Shown here: positions 44,761 to 56,066 of the stretch, piece by piece
Layout of the letters: the number at the start of each line of letters is the position of its first letter
Position numbering within the stretch: the first letter of the stretch is position 1
Origin: Paracyclopina nana
Taxonomy: Eukaryota > Arthropoda > Copepoda > Cyclopoida > Cyclopettidae
Assembly: GCA_019096065.1 (NCBI GenBank)
Contig: JAGUCH010000004.1
Location: 434,001-498,000 of the forward strand
DNA length: 64,000 bases
Direction: 5' to 3'
Program-made: the position numbers and the translations under genes
The notes under the pieces: generated by a model
What the model saw: the letters and a program-made list of their open reading frames with translations, nothing else
What the model was told of the DNA's origin: nothing
Databases searched by the model: none

Positions 44761-45534
44761 TCACACTCTTTTCCTGTCAGTTAGAACCCGAACAATGGAT
44801 CCAACGTCAGCTTCATCAAAGACTTTTTCATGCCAAAAGAGCAAATGTGCTGAACTGTTGTCAGTAGGTGTTTCAAATCCTCGATAAATGTATTTCATGA
44901 GTAAGTCTCGTTGGTCGTTGTCAAGGGCTTTCACCACGGATTCTACCTGATTCTGCTTCACTGACATCAACACCCTCAAAACCAGTTGCATGGCAGCATC
45001 CTGCAGCAAAAGCAGAATTATATCATTATTTCAATAAGAAATGGAAATTAAGTCAGGCTTTTAAATGAGCTCCAAGAAATCAAGCATGAGAAGAAAAGTT
45101 TTTACAACAGATTTTCCTCGCTTCGTTTTCCCTTCAATTTTTGCTGGTTTTTAAAATTAAAGGTGCAATTTGAAATCAAGTCATGCATTGATAAGACCTT
45201 ATTTTAGGCCAAGTTTCATCCATACTAAAAAGCTTTTTTAAATACTTAAAATCAAATGCTGTTTGCATCTAAATATCAAAATTGAAATTTATGACGTTTC
45301 ATTCGATATTTTCCTTACTTTGTCAGCTTGATTTTTGCTGCCAATTGGAGCCGAGGCCAAGAGGATTTTGAGAGCTTCGGCTGCATTTCCCTTGTTCAGC
45401 AAATTGGCAACCTCGGCTTCGTTGACTCCGCCCGCTGTCGTTTCCTGGTTATTTTCGTCGTCTTTGAAGTTGTCTTCGTTGAACTGGTCTACGTCGATCT
45501 TGCGAAACGCTGAAGAACTCGTGTTTTTCGACAT
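44761..45534 (-). CDS. ARPC5: Arp2/3 complex subunit 5 (p16-Arc)
   Basis: Subunit of the actin-branching Arp2/3 complex. Exons 45534-45319 and 45000-44761 give 151 residues, the same length as the human protein. The N-terminus [17 protein letters not shown], the central [13 protein letters not shown], and the C-terminal [23 protein letters not shown] and [12 protein letters not shown] are all family hallmarks. It is divergent from RPL35 with 532 bases between start codons. The single intron is 318 bases. Confidence 0.96.
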
Positions 45535-46066
45535 TTTCGCTACGAATTCAGCGAGAAAATTTGACACTTTTTAAAGCCGAGGGTGTAACTTTTGTTATCA
45601 TGCATGGAAACGGATCGAAAAATTAGGTCAGCTCTCCTCATTCCTTTTCGGAACATCGCATTGAAATTCCAGATTTTTCCATAACATAAAAGTTTTTTGT
45701 TCGATATTTTTTAATTATTATGACAGCAAATGTTCACTTTTGATTTTTCATTAGAAAAAACAATAATGTTTCGCATTTGAAATAGACGTTGGCCTTAGTT
45801 TTTGTTTACAAAAGTTTTGTTTAATTGATAGCTGCTCAGATGAACTCTAAGCTTCATGAAAAAATAAGCGTGGTAATTATAAATGCAAATTCATAAAAAA
45901 TTATACTATCTATTAAAAAAGTGTTTATTCTTAATTTTTGGAGCATTAGTGACTCTTTTTAAGTCGTATTGTTTTTCATGAGGATGACATTTCACTCATT
46001 TTTGTTGTTATTATTTCGCTAGTTCAGCTGATGCGTCCTTTTCCGCTGTAGTTTATAACAGTCAAA
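45535..46066. other. Divergent promoter of ARPC5 and RPL35
   Basis: AT-rich, no exon. TTTGTTTACA occurs near 45801. Just before the RPL35 start codon is a pyrimidine run (CCTTTTCCGCTG at about 46036-46047), compatible with the terminal oligopyrimidine start of ribosomal-protein mRNAs. Confidence 0.5.
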
Positions 46067-46830
46067 ATGGTGAGTGAAAAATATCTCGGGAAATCTTCTA
46101 TTATCTCGCGCATCTCTCGCTTTTCCTCAATTTCGCGTCCGTTTCTCAACTCTGCTTGCATGGAAGAGTCTTATAGAGTCTCAAATTGATTTTCAGCCTC
46201 GCGTCAAGTGTTCAGAATTGAGGTCGAAAAAGAAGGAAGAGCTGACCAAGCAGCTCGAGGACTTGAAGACCGAGTTGGGCAGCTTGAAGGTCGCCAAAGT
46301 GACCGGCGGTGCCGCTTCCAAGCTCAGCAAGATCCGCGTTGTGCGCAAGTCCATCGCTCGTGTGTACATTGTCATGCACCAGAAGCAAAAGGAGAACCTC
46401 CGAAAGCTCTACCGGGTAAGCCTCAGCTGTTTTTTATGCAAGGCCATGCTCTTCTTCATGGAAATTCGTCAATTTGCCAAGCAAAATTCAAATTTGTGCC
46501 AAGGTTGGAGCGTTTTTAATCTGTAATGAGTAAGGTCGATTATGTGAAGCAAGGAATCATTGAAATTTTGAGTGTTGTTTTAAATATGGATAAACTCTTT
46601 TTTTTAAAGGCTGTTATGTAAAAGGTACTCAGCTTACTATTGAAGAAACTCTGATTAATGGGGTATTTTTAATTTTTCAGAACAAGAAGTACAAGCCTTT
46701 GGACCTCCGCCCAAAGAAGACCCGCGCTATTCGCAAGGCTTTGACTCCCTATGAGGCCAGCTTGAAGACCGCCAAGGAGCTGAAGAAAATGAGGGCCTTC
46801 CCGCAAAGGAAATTCGCTGTTAAAGCTTGA
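46067..46830 (+). CDS. RPL35: 60S ribosomal protein L35 (uL29)
   Basis: Component of the large ribosomal subunit near the exit tunnel. Exon 1 contributes only the ATG (46067-46069) before a GTGAGT donor, a layout common for ribosomal protein genes. Exons 46197-46415 and 46681-46830 complete 123 residues, the usual animal length. Strings: [44 protein letters not shown] and the end RKFAVKA. Its 3' end has been copied several times downstream. Confidence 0.97.
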
Positions 46831-47825
46831 ATAATGTAATTTCTATGAAAGGCCACTCTTTATCAACACCATCAAACTGAAAAAAATACAGCTTGCTCCG
46901 TGAGTTGACCATTCTCCAAAGTTTTCATTTCTGTGGTTCATCTTAAAGCAAGGTATTCCGCAAATTCCAATTCGAGTTCACAATGGTTACGCATTGTGAA
47001 ATGTGAGCCTTTCGATCTAAGGCACATTACGTAATGAGCTTGTTAGTGAAACATATGTTCCCATGAAACAGGGTATTATAAGTATCGTCTTAGCTGTTTT
47101 GCAAGGAATGGATTCCCACTGCCGAAGAAACTTGCTGTTTAAGTTTATACTACTATGTTTATTTGATAGGCCTCTCGTCATCAAGCTGAAAAAATGCAGC
47201 TTGCTCCATGAGTTGACCATTCTCCAAAGTTTTTATAGTTGTTGTTCTGCATAGAGCAAGTTATTCTACAAACTCCAATTTGAGTTCACTTGGTTATGGA
47301 ACCTTTGGCATATTAGGCCATGAGTTTATTAGTGAAAGCTGAAAGGTTCCTTCCCATGACATAAGCTATATGAGTATCATCCTAGCTGAAACGAAACAAA
47401 TGGATTCCCGCTGCTGAAGAAACTTGGTCTGAAAGCTTGAATAATGTAAATTCTATGAAAGGCCACTCCTAGTCAGCACCATCAAACTGAAAAAAATGCA
47501 GCTGCTCTGTGAGTTGACTGTTCTCCCAAGTTTTCAATGCGGTTGTTCATCTTAATGCAAGGCATTCCGTAAACTCCAATTCGACTTCACAATAGTTAAG
47601 CTATGTGAGATATGAGCCTTTAGGCCTTCGGCATATAAGGTCATGAGCTTTTTAGTGAAAGGCTCCTTCCCATGACACAGGGTATTTTAAGTATCGTCTT
47701 AGCTGTATTGAAACGAATGGATCCCCACTGCTGAAGAAACTTGCTGTTCAAGCTAAAAATACGATATTTATTTGATAGGCCTCTCATCGCCAAAATGAAA
47801 AAATGCAGCTTGCTCCATAGGTTGA
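46830..47825. repeat. Tandem degenerate copies of the RPL35 3' end and flank
   Basis: Repeating segments carry CTGAAAAAAATACAGCTTGCTCCGTGAGTTGACCATTCTCCAAAG (near 46880, 47185, 47485 and 47795). They also carry TGGATTCCCACTGCYGAAGAAACTTGCTGT (near 47108, 47400 and 47720), a corrupted version of the last RPL35 codons, followed by AAGCTTGAATAATG. Period is roughly 300 bases and about three copies are present. Open frames inside are short and inconsistent between copies. Confidence 0.82.
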
Positions 47826-47830
47826 TGATT

Positions 47831-49546
47831 TTAGCTATTGTTGTCGTCGCCTCCCTCAAAAAACATGTAATCCTGTAAAGGAAAGGAATCTTTCTTTTAG
47901 TTAATATTCCTTAGGAAAAGCTCAACATAGAGTTTAACTTTTTAGTCTTGGCACTTACCACAAGCATGGTTGCACCCATTAAAAGGGCCTTGGTGGTCAC
48001 ATCAATGTTGTCAGGAAACTCAATTTTGAAGGAGTCCATATCAGTAAAAGCCTCAACTCCACAGCCTCTCCAAAGCTTGGAAATCTCCCCAACAGCAACT
48101 CCACCCTGGTTTTCAATCTGCAAAATGCATGTGCTGAATTTTCAGCAAAATCATTTGTTCTTGAGCAAATCTAAAATCTTACTGGGAATTGGACAGGACC
48201 TCCACAGCTGATGGGACAGCATGGTCCGGATATGTCATAGATTTTCTCATCATTCCTGTCAAAGACTTCCAAATGCTTTTGAGAGCAAGGGCAAATGGGC
48301 ACCTCTCGGACTCTGCCAAGGACTTGACCATTGTGGTAAACCTCCAGGAGCTGAGTCCAGCTTGGATAGCAGCAATCTGAACAGCAGCCCATGCACCTCA
48401 AAGGTCTGGAGAACCTCAGCAGCTCTTGGCCAGTCATGTCCTGAAAGCTGATCTCCAATTCTCGAATGTTGCCACAACACCATCGCATGAAGCAATCGGA
48501 TTCCTCCTTGAGGAAAAACACCTTGGTGCCATCCTCAGTCAGCACATCATACTTGTTGGTGTACTCCCAGCAATTGAGCACTGCAATATGCAAATTCTCT
48601 TTATATACTTCTATAGAGCTGGGAAACATAAAGTAGGATTTTGATGAAACACGAGCGAAGCTTTACTAGGCCGAGCCTGCGATGGCTGTACTTTTATGAG
48701 TGAGCTCAGCCATTTGACAGCCCTATTTTGTGCTCCCCATCAAGGAAAACATGCATTTTTACATGATGTAAAGTGTTTTTAGAGCGTTTAATTGGAGTTA
48801 CTGGCTGCGCCGTGCCTTAAAAAACGCAGCTCAATTTATTTTCAGTTGCTATGTGAATGCCACACAAATTATTCCTGTGGTAGCTAGCAATTAAATAGAC
48901 TTTTCAAAGCATATTCTAGCAGGTGCTCTAATAGCTCAGTGGTTAGAATTTGCATTCTAGTTCCAATCATCTAAGGTTCGAATGCTGGTCACGCCTCACT
49001 TTTTCTATTTCATTGGAATTAGTCAACCTCCAAGAGAATTAATAAAATTACACTATCTCCCCCAAAATAGAATTCATGGCCATAAAATATTAGATATCCC
49101 CCAAAATGCTTAGAAAGAACTGTCAGAGAAAAAACTGAATTTTAGCACGAGGAAATCGTCTTACAGTATGTAAAATGACTCATGCTCTGGAGGAAATTTT
49201 TATAGCATAGAATTATCAGTCAGCTATATTGTTTTTCTTTAAAACGTGCAATTGCAAGTTTTTTCAAAATCCCTCAATTTACCTTGAAAAATAACCAATT
49301 TAACTTATCATTCCATTAAGGTTTTTCTTGTATGGAATTTTTTTTGTCAATTTTGTGTACAAAATATTTTTTTGCTCGGACTTTAACCAATTTACAGACA
49401 AGCTTACGTTCAAGGCAACCAGGTCTGATTTGCTTGACTTTCAGCTCTGGTAAAGATGCGAGCAGTTCAAGGCCAGGGATGTCCCCACTTTTAGCTGTAA
49501 AGCCAAAATTTCCCAGGCCAGGTTGGGCAGTCACTGGATACTCCAT
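47831..49546 (-). CDS. Phospholipid scramblase family protein
   Basis: Scramblase-family membrane protein, in animals linked to Ca2+-dependent lipid mixing or to lipid-binding regulation. Exons 49546-49408, 48580-48183, 48117-47959 and 47872-47831 give 245 residues. Order: IPGLELLASL lead-in, LLNCWEYTNKYDV, the Cys-rich segments CFMRWCCG and RCMGCCSDCCYP (potential palmitoylation), ISGPCCPISC, then the EF-hand-like/membrane end DMDSFKIEFPDNIDVTTKALLMGATMLVDYMFFEG. The N-terminal proline-rich region of many scramblases is short here. Intron 1 is long (827 bases) and contains a tRNA-like sequence. The last coding exon is just 42 bases. Confidence 0.9.
48922..48998 (+). pseudogene. Degenerate tRNA-like sequence in scramblase intron 1
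   Basis: TAGCTCAGTGG (A-box-like) is followed 40 bases later by GGTTCGAAT (B-box-like), with GGTGCTC at the 5' side. The anticodon arm can be drawn only with an irregular loop, and the T and acceptor stems pair badly. It looks like a decayed tRNA gene or the head of a tRNA-derived short interspersed element. Confidence 0.4.
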
Positions 49547-50749
49547 TTTGCTGACTAAGCTTTGGCTTTCTCCTGTTGAATGTTTGCTTTATACAACTCG
49601 AGTTTTTCCATGGACTGTTTAGCTGCAATCAATATAATTATATCGGATTTGGGCTGAGAACTGCGCATATAAAATCAGCTGTTATCTTTCCTTACCTGTT
49701 GCTGTTGGAGGTTATTGTGCATTATAAGCTGGTGCTTTATCACTTATTTTTTGATGTTTCGTCACTATGACTACAGAATAATATCACATCAGTATCATAA
49801 CAATAGCATTGATGTAGGGCGATCCTAGCGGCCGTCATGGGCAACATCTGGGACTTTTAGCTGCCACTGCTAGAGAATAAGAAACTGAGGTATAATTGAG
49901 TCAAGGAGAAAGTCATTGCTATTCATTTTTATTTTGGCCTGCCTGTCACTCAGCTAAAAATAACATCAAATCAATAAACATTTTCTTTGAGGTTAAATAA
50001 TGGTTTGATTTGGGGTGAAGATACCCCTCATCCCTACCGAGAATGGCCACAGATGGAATTTTAAGTCAAGAGCAAATTTAGACTAATTTTCAGGCAACTT
50101 TTCGGACCACTCATCTGACCACTGTTTCATCGTTTTTCAAAGCCACAATTTCTGGCATTTATTACCTGCTTTTCTTAACTAAATAGGAGTCTTTGATTGT
50201 CAATTACAAAGTTCGTCCGCAATGTGGACGTGACATCTGGTTAAATAGCTGCAAATCATGGATTGAAGAAAAGAGGAGAAGTTGTTACTGGGAAGTTTTC
50301 GTAAGTCATGGTCAAGATAGACATTTTAAAACATTCATTAGATTTCCAATGTAGAAAATGAAAATAGCCAATATTTTCCGATTGCGCAAAAAGTCGCGAA
50401 ACCTCCCACGTCAAAACTCAAAAGTAAACAAACTGCGAAATCGCGAATTTACGCGTTAGCCAGGCGATTTTGGGTGATTTCGTTCAAACAAGGACTGCAA
50501 TTCCACTTATCGAGAAGACCTTGATTTTCTTCGCTCACCGCGAAATAGCGAAAGAAGCTTTTTTTTCGATATTTGATGGCGTTGTGCAAGCCTGCAGAGA
50601 AGCTGTGAAAGGCACGCGCTCAGACGTATGGACATCCAGTGCGTACTTCCCTCCAAGGTCTTTAGTCCTTGATGGGCAGTGGTCCAAATGCCACATAATT
50701 TGGCCTTGCTTAAGCCAGTTTAGTCAAGGTGACAATGTGAAGCAGAAGC
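49547..50749. other. Spacer upstream of the small C2H2 gene
   Basis: No exon with family resemblance. An AAGTAAACAAA motif lies near 50423. A frame open from 50470 to 50880 overlaps the C2H2 gene out of frame and looks fortuitous. Confidence 0.45.
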
Positions 50750-50965
50750 ATGGCTCAAGTCACGAATATCGCTTGTGTCGTCGCCAAGTCTGCGGAGAGT
50801 CTGGAGATGGCCAACCAGAAGCCGTGTCACATGTGCTTGAAAGAGTTCGCGTCTATGCCGGATTTGCATCGGCATATTGAGCAGGATCACGACTTGAAGC
50901 ATCCAACCTGCAGGACGTATCGGAAGATCATGACAAGCAACGTGGACGTCCTCAAGCTGCTTTGA
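50750..50965 (+). CDS. Small single C2H2 zinc-finger protein
   Basis: A 71-residue frame with one clean C2H2 finger at about residues 27-48: C-x2-C-x12-H-x4-H, with CHMCLKEFASMPDLHRHIEQDH. The rest is short and basic. No intron is visible and I do not recognise a specific orthologue. An upstream exon spliced to it cannot be excluded. It lies between the scramblase gene and the convergent ZC3H18 gene (165 bases between stop codons). Confidence 0.5.
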   Translation: MAQVTNIACVVAKSAESLEMANQKPCHMCLKEFASMPDLHRHIEQDHDLKHPTCRTYRKIMTSNVDVLKLL

Positions 50966-51130
50966 AAATGGCTACTTTTTCCTATGAAGATCTTGAAATT
51001 GTCAATTATGTCCTTTGAATTTCTATCTGCGTGCAAATCAATGGTTGTCATCCAGCATGGTTCCTTGATTTTTTTTGTATTCGAATTCATAAAGAAACTG
51101 TGTGAGAAATGATGAATATGAAATGAGAAG

Positions 51131-52995
51131 TTATTTGGATCCTCCTCCGGGCTCTTCCTTCAGCTTTGTTCTCTTTTTGGCAATGGCGTTCTCCACAGCT
51201 TTCAATTGCTTCAGGAGTTCTTCTCTGCGATCCGCCGCCGATTTCTTCTCCTTCTTCTCCTTCTTTTCCTTCTTGATTTCGCCAGCCTTCTTCAGCTTGT
51301 TCTCCTCTCGTTTCGCTTTGGCATTTTCGAGGATCTCCGCCCCCGCAGCGTCGTTGCCCAATTTCTCGAGCACATTTTTGCTGACAGCCTTCGACACCGC
51401 CGAAGAGCTCTTCAAAGTCATTCGTATCTGCTGCTTGGGCATCGCCAAGGACTCCTGAGCAGCATTTTGCTGAGGAGGATTTTTCACGACGATCGGTTCC
51501 TCCGGAGGAACTGCGGGTTTCAGCGAGTTGGAAGTGTGACGTTTCCTCCTGGCTGGAGAAGGAGAGGACGAGGAGGAGCGCGATGACCTGGATGACGACC
51601 TCCTTTTCCTCCTTCCGGATTCCTTGTTGTTGATGGGAGGAGGTGACGGCGACAAGGATGATCGTTTCCTCACCAGTTCGTTGTCAGCTGCACTCATGTT
51701 GGCAGCCTTGGCCCGCTTCTCCTCCGGCTCCTTTTTGATGTTCTTCGCCAGGTTCATGAGCCTTTTCTGCAGCGGAGCCGCGTTCTTGGACGCGGGGCTC
51801 TCCGAGCGGCGATCCCGCCTGGGAATGCCTTCCGGAGTGGAGGACCTCGACCTCGACTTGGAGGACTTGGAGGAGACAGACGAGGACCTGCGGCCCCGCC
51901 TACGCCTCCGCTTGGGACTGCGACTGCCTCGCGATCCACTCGAACTCGATCTGGAGCTGGACCGCGACGATCCGGAGGAGTAGCTCCGTTTGCGCGCTGG
52001 CTTCGCAGCGTTGTTCCGACCTTCTCCACCTCGCATCCATGGGTCAGCCCATTCGTCTCCCCTCCGGTGTCGGGGGCCTCCGAGCTCGCCGCGTTCCGGA
52101 GATCTGGGTGGTGCCACTCTTCGTACACGGTTGGGAGGCGGAGAAGGACTTCGGTACCTGTTCCGCGGGGGAGGACTGCTCTCCAGGGGCGGATACCTTC
52201 GGGTCGGCCTCGAGCCCGCCTGGAAGTCCGGAGGGGGCGGGGGAGCCACCCGACGCAGCCTGGGGGGGACGTCGTTGATGACGTCATCGTCGACAAAGTC
52301 ATCGTCTGGATCGCGGAGCGGACTGGCGGGTCTGGTGTAGTAGTCGTTCTCCCTGTCCAGCTCTGCTTGCGTGAGACTCATGGTCGTGCGCTTCTCCTCG
52401 TACTCGATGTCAGTCTCCTTCCTTTGCTGCGACAGCTTCTTCATCTCCTTGGCTTGCCTCAGGCCCCGCTCCCAGGCTGTCTCTGGCCTCCGGACGGCTT
52501 CCTTCACTAATGGAGAAATATTGTAAAAACAGCCGCAATGTCAAGTAGTTGAGCCTTACCTGGACTCGCTTTCTCCTCCTCGACAATCTTCTCGATGGGA
52601 TCCTCGTTGGGCAGAATGGGCCGCGGCGGAGCGAACATGTTGTAATTCCCCTTGTCAAGCACTCCGGGATGGACGAACCGACATGACGCGCCCCAAGTGC
52701 ACTGGCCTTTGCTGTAGAACCTGCAGACGGGCTGCGGCTTCAGCCGCTCTTTCCGCGTCTCCTCGTCCTCGTCACTCACTTCGCCTTCTTCGAGCTCCTC
52801 TTCTGGTTCCTCCGTTTCCTCCTTTTTATGAGGCGAGAGCTGCTGCGCCTCCGTCACTTGTTGTCCGATGTCGACTTTTTCAATTTGCTCCTCGTCGGGC
52901 TCTTCGGCCTCGTAGTCCAAGAGAACGTCGCCATCATCGACACTCAACGGAGGCGCACTTTCAGCCTCATTCGGCGGACTTATCGGATCTTCCAT
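51131..52995 (-). CDS. ZC3H18: CCCH zinc-finger protein 18 (nuclear exosome adaptor)
   Basis: Nuclear protein that links the cap-binding complex to the NEXT/exosome RNA decay machinery. Exons 52995-52560 and 52506-51131 give 603 residues, shorter than vertebrate ZC3H18 (about 950). An acidic N-terminus leads to one CCCH finger, Cys91-x7-Cys99-x5-Cys105-x3-His109 (CRFYSKGQCTWGASCRFVH), followed by KGNYNMFAPP. Next comes the family string TAWERGLRQAKE. The remainder is Pro- and Arg/Ser-rich (SPPPNRVRRVAPP, SSRSSSRSSSSGS) and it ends in a Lys-rich helix. The coding region is much GC-richer than neighbouring DNA. TTGTAAACAA lies 26 bases upstream. Confidence 0.92.
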
Positions 52996-53591
52996 TTCCA
53001 AGGAGGCAGAAAACTAGAAATTGTAAACAACTCGCGTGTTTTCTTTCGCCAAATGAACGAGATCGAATTTACTACAATGCTCATTTTCTAGGCAAAATTA
53101 TTTTTAATTTTTAAAATCTTTTTGGTTAAGACGTGCCAAAAATTGATGAACTTAATTTTTATTTTAACCAAGGGTGTCGTAAGTGAATTAATTTCAAAAG
53201 TTGAAGGTGGAGAAGCAGAAAAAAGAAAAAGTTGTGCCTTAGATTTAACAAACTGTTTCCCTTGTTTCACGCTAGCGAAACTAGGGCACGACAAACAGTT
53301 GAAACTCTCCCAATGTGAATACTTCTTTTCAAATTGAAATATTTCTATTTTTGAACTATCTACTCTGATTAATTTATGAAACATGGATAACTTAATGGCA
53401 AACATTATTTATGTGCTAAAAACAGGAAAAAGTGCAATATAATCCCAAGTATTCATTCGGCCCTAGGTAATCTACGTTTTTTACTTTTCAGAGCTGTTAA
53501 CTTTTCTCGTCAAATCATCGGGGTGTTGACATAAGTCACTTATTTCATCGAGCCACTTGAATTTAAACAGCGTGGATACTTACCATTAAAA
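52996..53591. other. Divergent promoter of ZC3H18 and GET3
   Basis: TTGTAAACAA at 53021-53030 is close to the ZC3H18 start. The rest is AT-rich with no recognised exon; a 71-codon frame at 53122-53337 lacks support. Confidence 0.5.
53021..53030. promoter_or_regulatory. TTGTAAACAA motif upstream of ZC3H18
   Basis: Motif core 26 bases before the ZC3H18 start codon. Here it contains overlapping forms on both strands (TTGTTTACAA in reverse). Confidence 0.4.
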
Positions 53592-55492
53592 ATGGCCGAA
53601 GCAATGGACGATTTGGAGCCCTTGGATCCCACCGTGCAAAACATTCTCGACCAAGAGTCGCTGAGGTGGATTTTCGTCGGTGGAAAAGGTGGCGTGGGCA
53701 AGACCACGTGCTCGTGTTCCATCGCCGTGCAACTGGCCAAAGTGCGGCCCACAGTGCTCATCATATCCACGGATCCAGCCCACAACATCTCCGATGCGTT
53801 CGACCAGAAATTCAGCAAAGTGCCCACCAAAGTCAAGGGCTTTGACAACTTGTTCGCCATGGAGGTTGACCCCAATGCCGGATTCAACGAGCTCCCCGAG
53901 GAGTATTTCGAGGGTGAAAATCGCGAGGCGCTTCGCATGTCAAGAGGCGTTTTGCAAGTACGTTGTTCAACATGGATGCCTATACCAGGAACTACAAACA
54001 GAACGCACGCAAAACTACAAATAACGGATGCGCACATGGATCTACAAAACTTTTTTTTACTAAACCAACCGCATATGGACCTACACTGAACCAAGCGCAC
54101 TCAAGCTACATTTAGCAGATACGCACATGAACCTACATAAAAAGCTGTTAGCAAAAGGAACACAGATGATTTGCACAGGAAACTACATTTGACTAAATGC
54201 ACTTTTGAAAAAAGGGACCTCATAAAAGGCACACAATTCCCACAATTTGGCACAAACAATTATTCCAAAAAGTCCAAATATTCCAAAAAGTCCAAATATT
54301 CCAAAAAGTCCAAATATTCCAAAAAGTCCAAATATTCCAAAAAGTCCAAATATTCCAAAAAGTCCTAAAAGATTAAAAAACTAAAAATAGTGAAAAGACC
54401 AAAAAGTCCAAAAAAAGCCTAAAAGTCCAAAAAAACCAAATAGTCCAAAATGTACTAATAGATTGAAAAAGCAGAATTTTACCCATATTATTGACTGCTA
54501 TAGAATGATCAGAGATTACAAAATAAATTAGCAGATTCTTCTAATTACTTAATAAACTAAGAGAGTGGACAACGCCAAAAGTTAGCACTGTGGTTTCTGT
54601 TGCCAATTTCAATAATGGATTTGATTGTAGTTTAGTGTGCGTTTCCGTAATTTGTAGTTCATGTGCGAATAGTTGTATGTAGATTCATGTGCGGTTGGGG
54701 TTGTTTACATTCTAGGCCAAAAATCTTTGTAGTCTGACGTGCGCACTGTTTTGTAGTTTTATGTGCGATCGGTTGACTGTAGGACAAAGTACGCGCCCCC
54801 TTCAACATTTCTTCATGTTCCCTCATGTCAGATTTTTGCTATAGGAAGTCCTGGGAGCGTTTCCTGGAATCGACGAGGCAATGTCATACGCAGAGGTCAT
54901 GAAACTGGTCAAGAGGATGGACTTTTCTGTCGTTGTGTTCGACACTGCGCCCACTGGCCACACATTGAGGCTTCTAAGCTTCCCAGCTGTTGTCGAGAAA
55001 GGCCTGAACAAGCTTCTGAAGCTGAAAAATCAATTTGCTCCGCTCATCGGAGGAATGGCGAGGATGTTTGGCGGTGAGGCCAATTCAGCTTTCGACCCGG
55101 ATATGCTTTCCGGCAAACTTGAGGAAATGCTGCCAGTCATCAGACAAGTCAACGAGCAATTCAAAGATCCAAATGCAACGACTTTTGTGTGCGTCTGCAT
55201 CGCAGAGTTCTTGTCGTTGTACGAGACAGAGAGGCTGGTGCAGGAGCTCTCCAAAGTTGGCATTGACACTCACAACGTGATTGTCAATCAGCTCTTGTTT
55301 CAAAAGGAGGGCGAGAAGCCGTGTCGGCTGTGCGAGGCGCGTTGCAGGATCCAAGCCAAGTATTTGGACCAGATCAGTGATTTGTACGAGGATTTCCACG
55401 TGACCAAGCTGCCCTTGCTTAAGCGGGAAGTCCGTGGTGTGGAGCAAGTGAAGGCATTTTCCGAAAATCTGCTGAAACCTTACAAAACTTGA
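53592..55492 (+). CDS. GET3: ATPase GET3 (ASNA1/TRC40), tail-anchored protein targeting
   Basis: Cytosolic ATPase that delivers tail-anchored membrane proteins to the ER. Exons 53592-53957 and 54845-55492 give 337 residues. P-loop [10 protein letters not shown] at about 30-39, switch [14 protein letters not shown]-loop [10 protein letters not shown], and the zinc-binding CRLC pair ([19 protein letters not shown]) that bridges the dimer are present. The end is [14 protein letters not shown]. The single intron (887 bases) is full of repeats, unlike most introns in the window. Confidence 0.96.
53965..54800. mobile_element. Fold-back-like element in the GET3 intron
   Basis: The left part of the intron (53985-54150) repeats short units such as GCGCACATGGATCTACAAAAC and ACGCACATGAACCTACAT. 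The right part (54640-54795) has the inverse forms: TTTGTAGTTCATGTGCG, GTAGATTCATGTGCGGTTGG and TTTGTAGTTTTATGTGCG. Arms composed of many copies of one ~20-base motif in opposite orientation are typical of fold-back elements. The centre holds the minisatellite at 54261-54364 and the dispersed repeat near 54487. No protein is encoded. Confidence 0.7.
54261..54364. repeat. 18-bp minisatellite in the GET3 intron
   Basis: Nearly six perfect copies of TATTCCAAAAAGTCCAAA, then decaying AAAAGTCCAAAA-type strings to about 54450. The perfect identity indicates recent expansion. Translation gives a meaningless Lys-Tyr-Ser repeat. Confidence 0.92.
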
Positions 55493-56066
55493 ACCATATA
55501 GCCACTCTTGTTTTATGCTTATTACATTTTCTCTGTTGGCATCCAATAAATTAAGTTCTTTATCATTCCCTACATTTTCATTCAACTGAGATTGACTTGG
55601 TACATTTTTTCTTTCGGCTTTTTATAATTAACATCAGATGTTTTACCTGTAATTAAATTATCCTTCAAGTCACGTCCTTTGATTACGAAATCATGTTTAA
55701 ATTGACATTTCGTAAAACTGATTTTTTTGGACTCAATATTTTTTCCATCTTTATTAAGGTAGTACTAAAATCAGCTGTTTTTATGATTAAGTCACGTGCT
55801 TCGACCACGTAATTATATTTCAAGTGACAATCCTAATAAAAGTTGATTTATTTTTTTCGTCAAATTGGCATCCCAAAAACAGAGTTACAACTGGAAAAAT
55901 CAGCTATAATATTGCGTAATCAAGTGTCACACGTGTGCTATTACGTAATCATGTTTATATCGTTTAACGCTAAATCTATTAAAAATTCACCATTTCAGTT
56001 TTCACCTGTTACAATCCAAACATACTAATAACTTATTCCATGCCAACTGACAATTTAAAGCATCGA
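55493..56066. other. Spacer with three diverged ~125-bp repeats
   Basis: After the GET3 polyadenylation signal (CCAATAAATT near 55547), three diverged units begin near 55665, 55790 and 55915. Each has a TCAAGTCACGTSCTT-like start, an ACGTAATYATGTTTA-like middle and an AAAACTGATTTTTTT-like AT-rich end. No exon. Confidence 0.55.

Noticed and set aside
48922..48998. Functional tRNA in the scramblase intron
   Set aside because: A- and B-box-like strings exist, but acceptor and T stems do not pair, unlike the fully paired tRNA-Thr at 56067. Kept only as a pseudogene call.
50470..50880. 136-codon frame upstream of and overlapping the C2H2 gene
   Set aside because: Different frame from the clear zinc finger; no domain; likely fortuitous.
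54261..54368. CRISPR-like or coding repeat (Lys-Tyr-Ser repeat frame)
   Set aside because: Units are directly adjacent with no spacers, inside a eukaryotic intron: a simple 18-base minisatellite.
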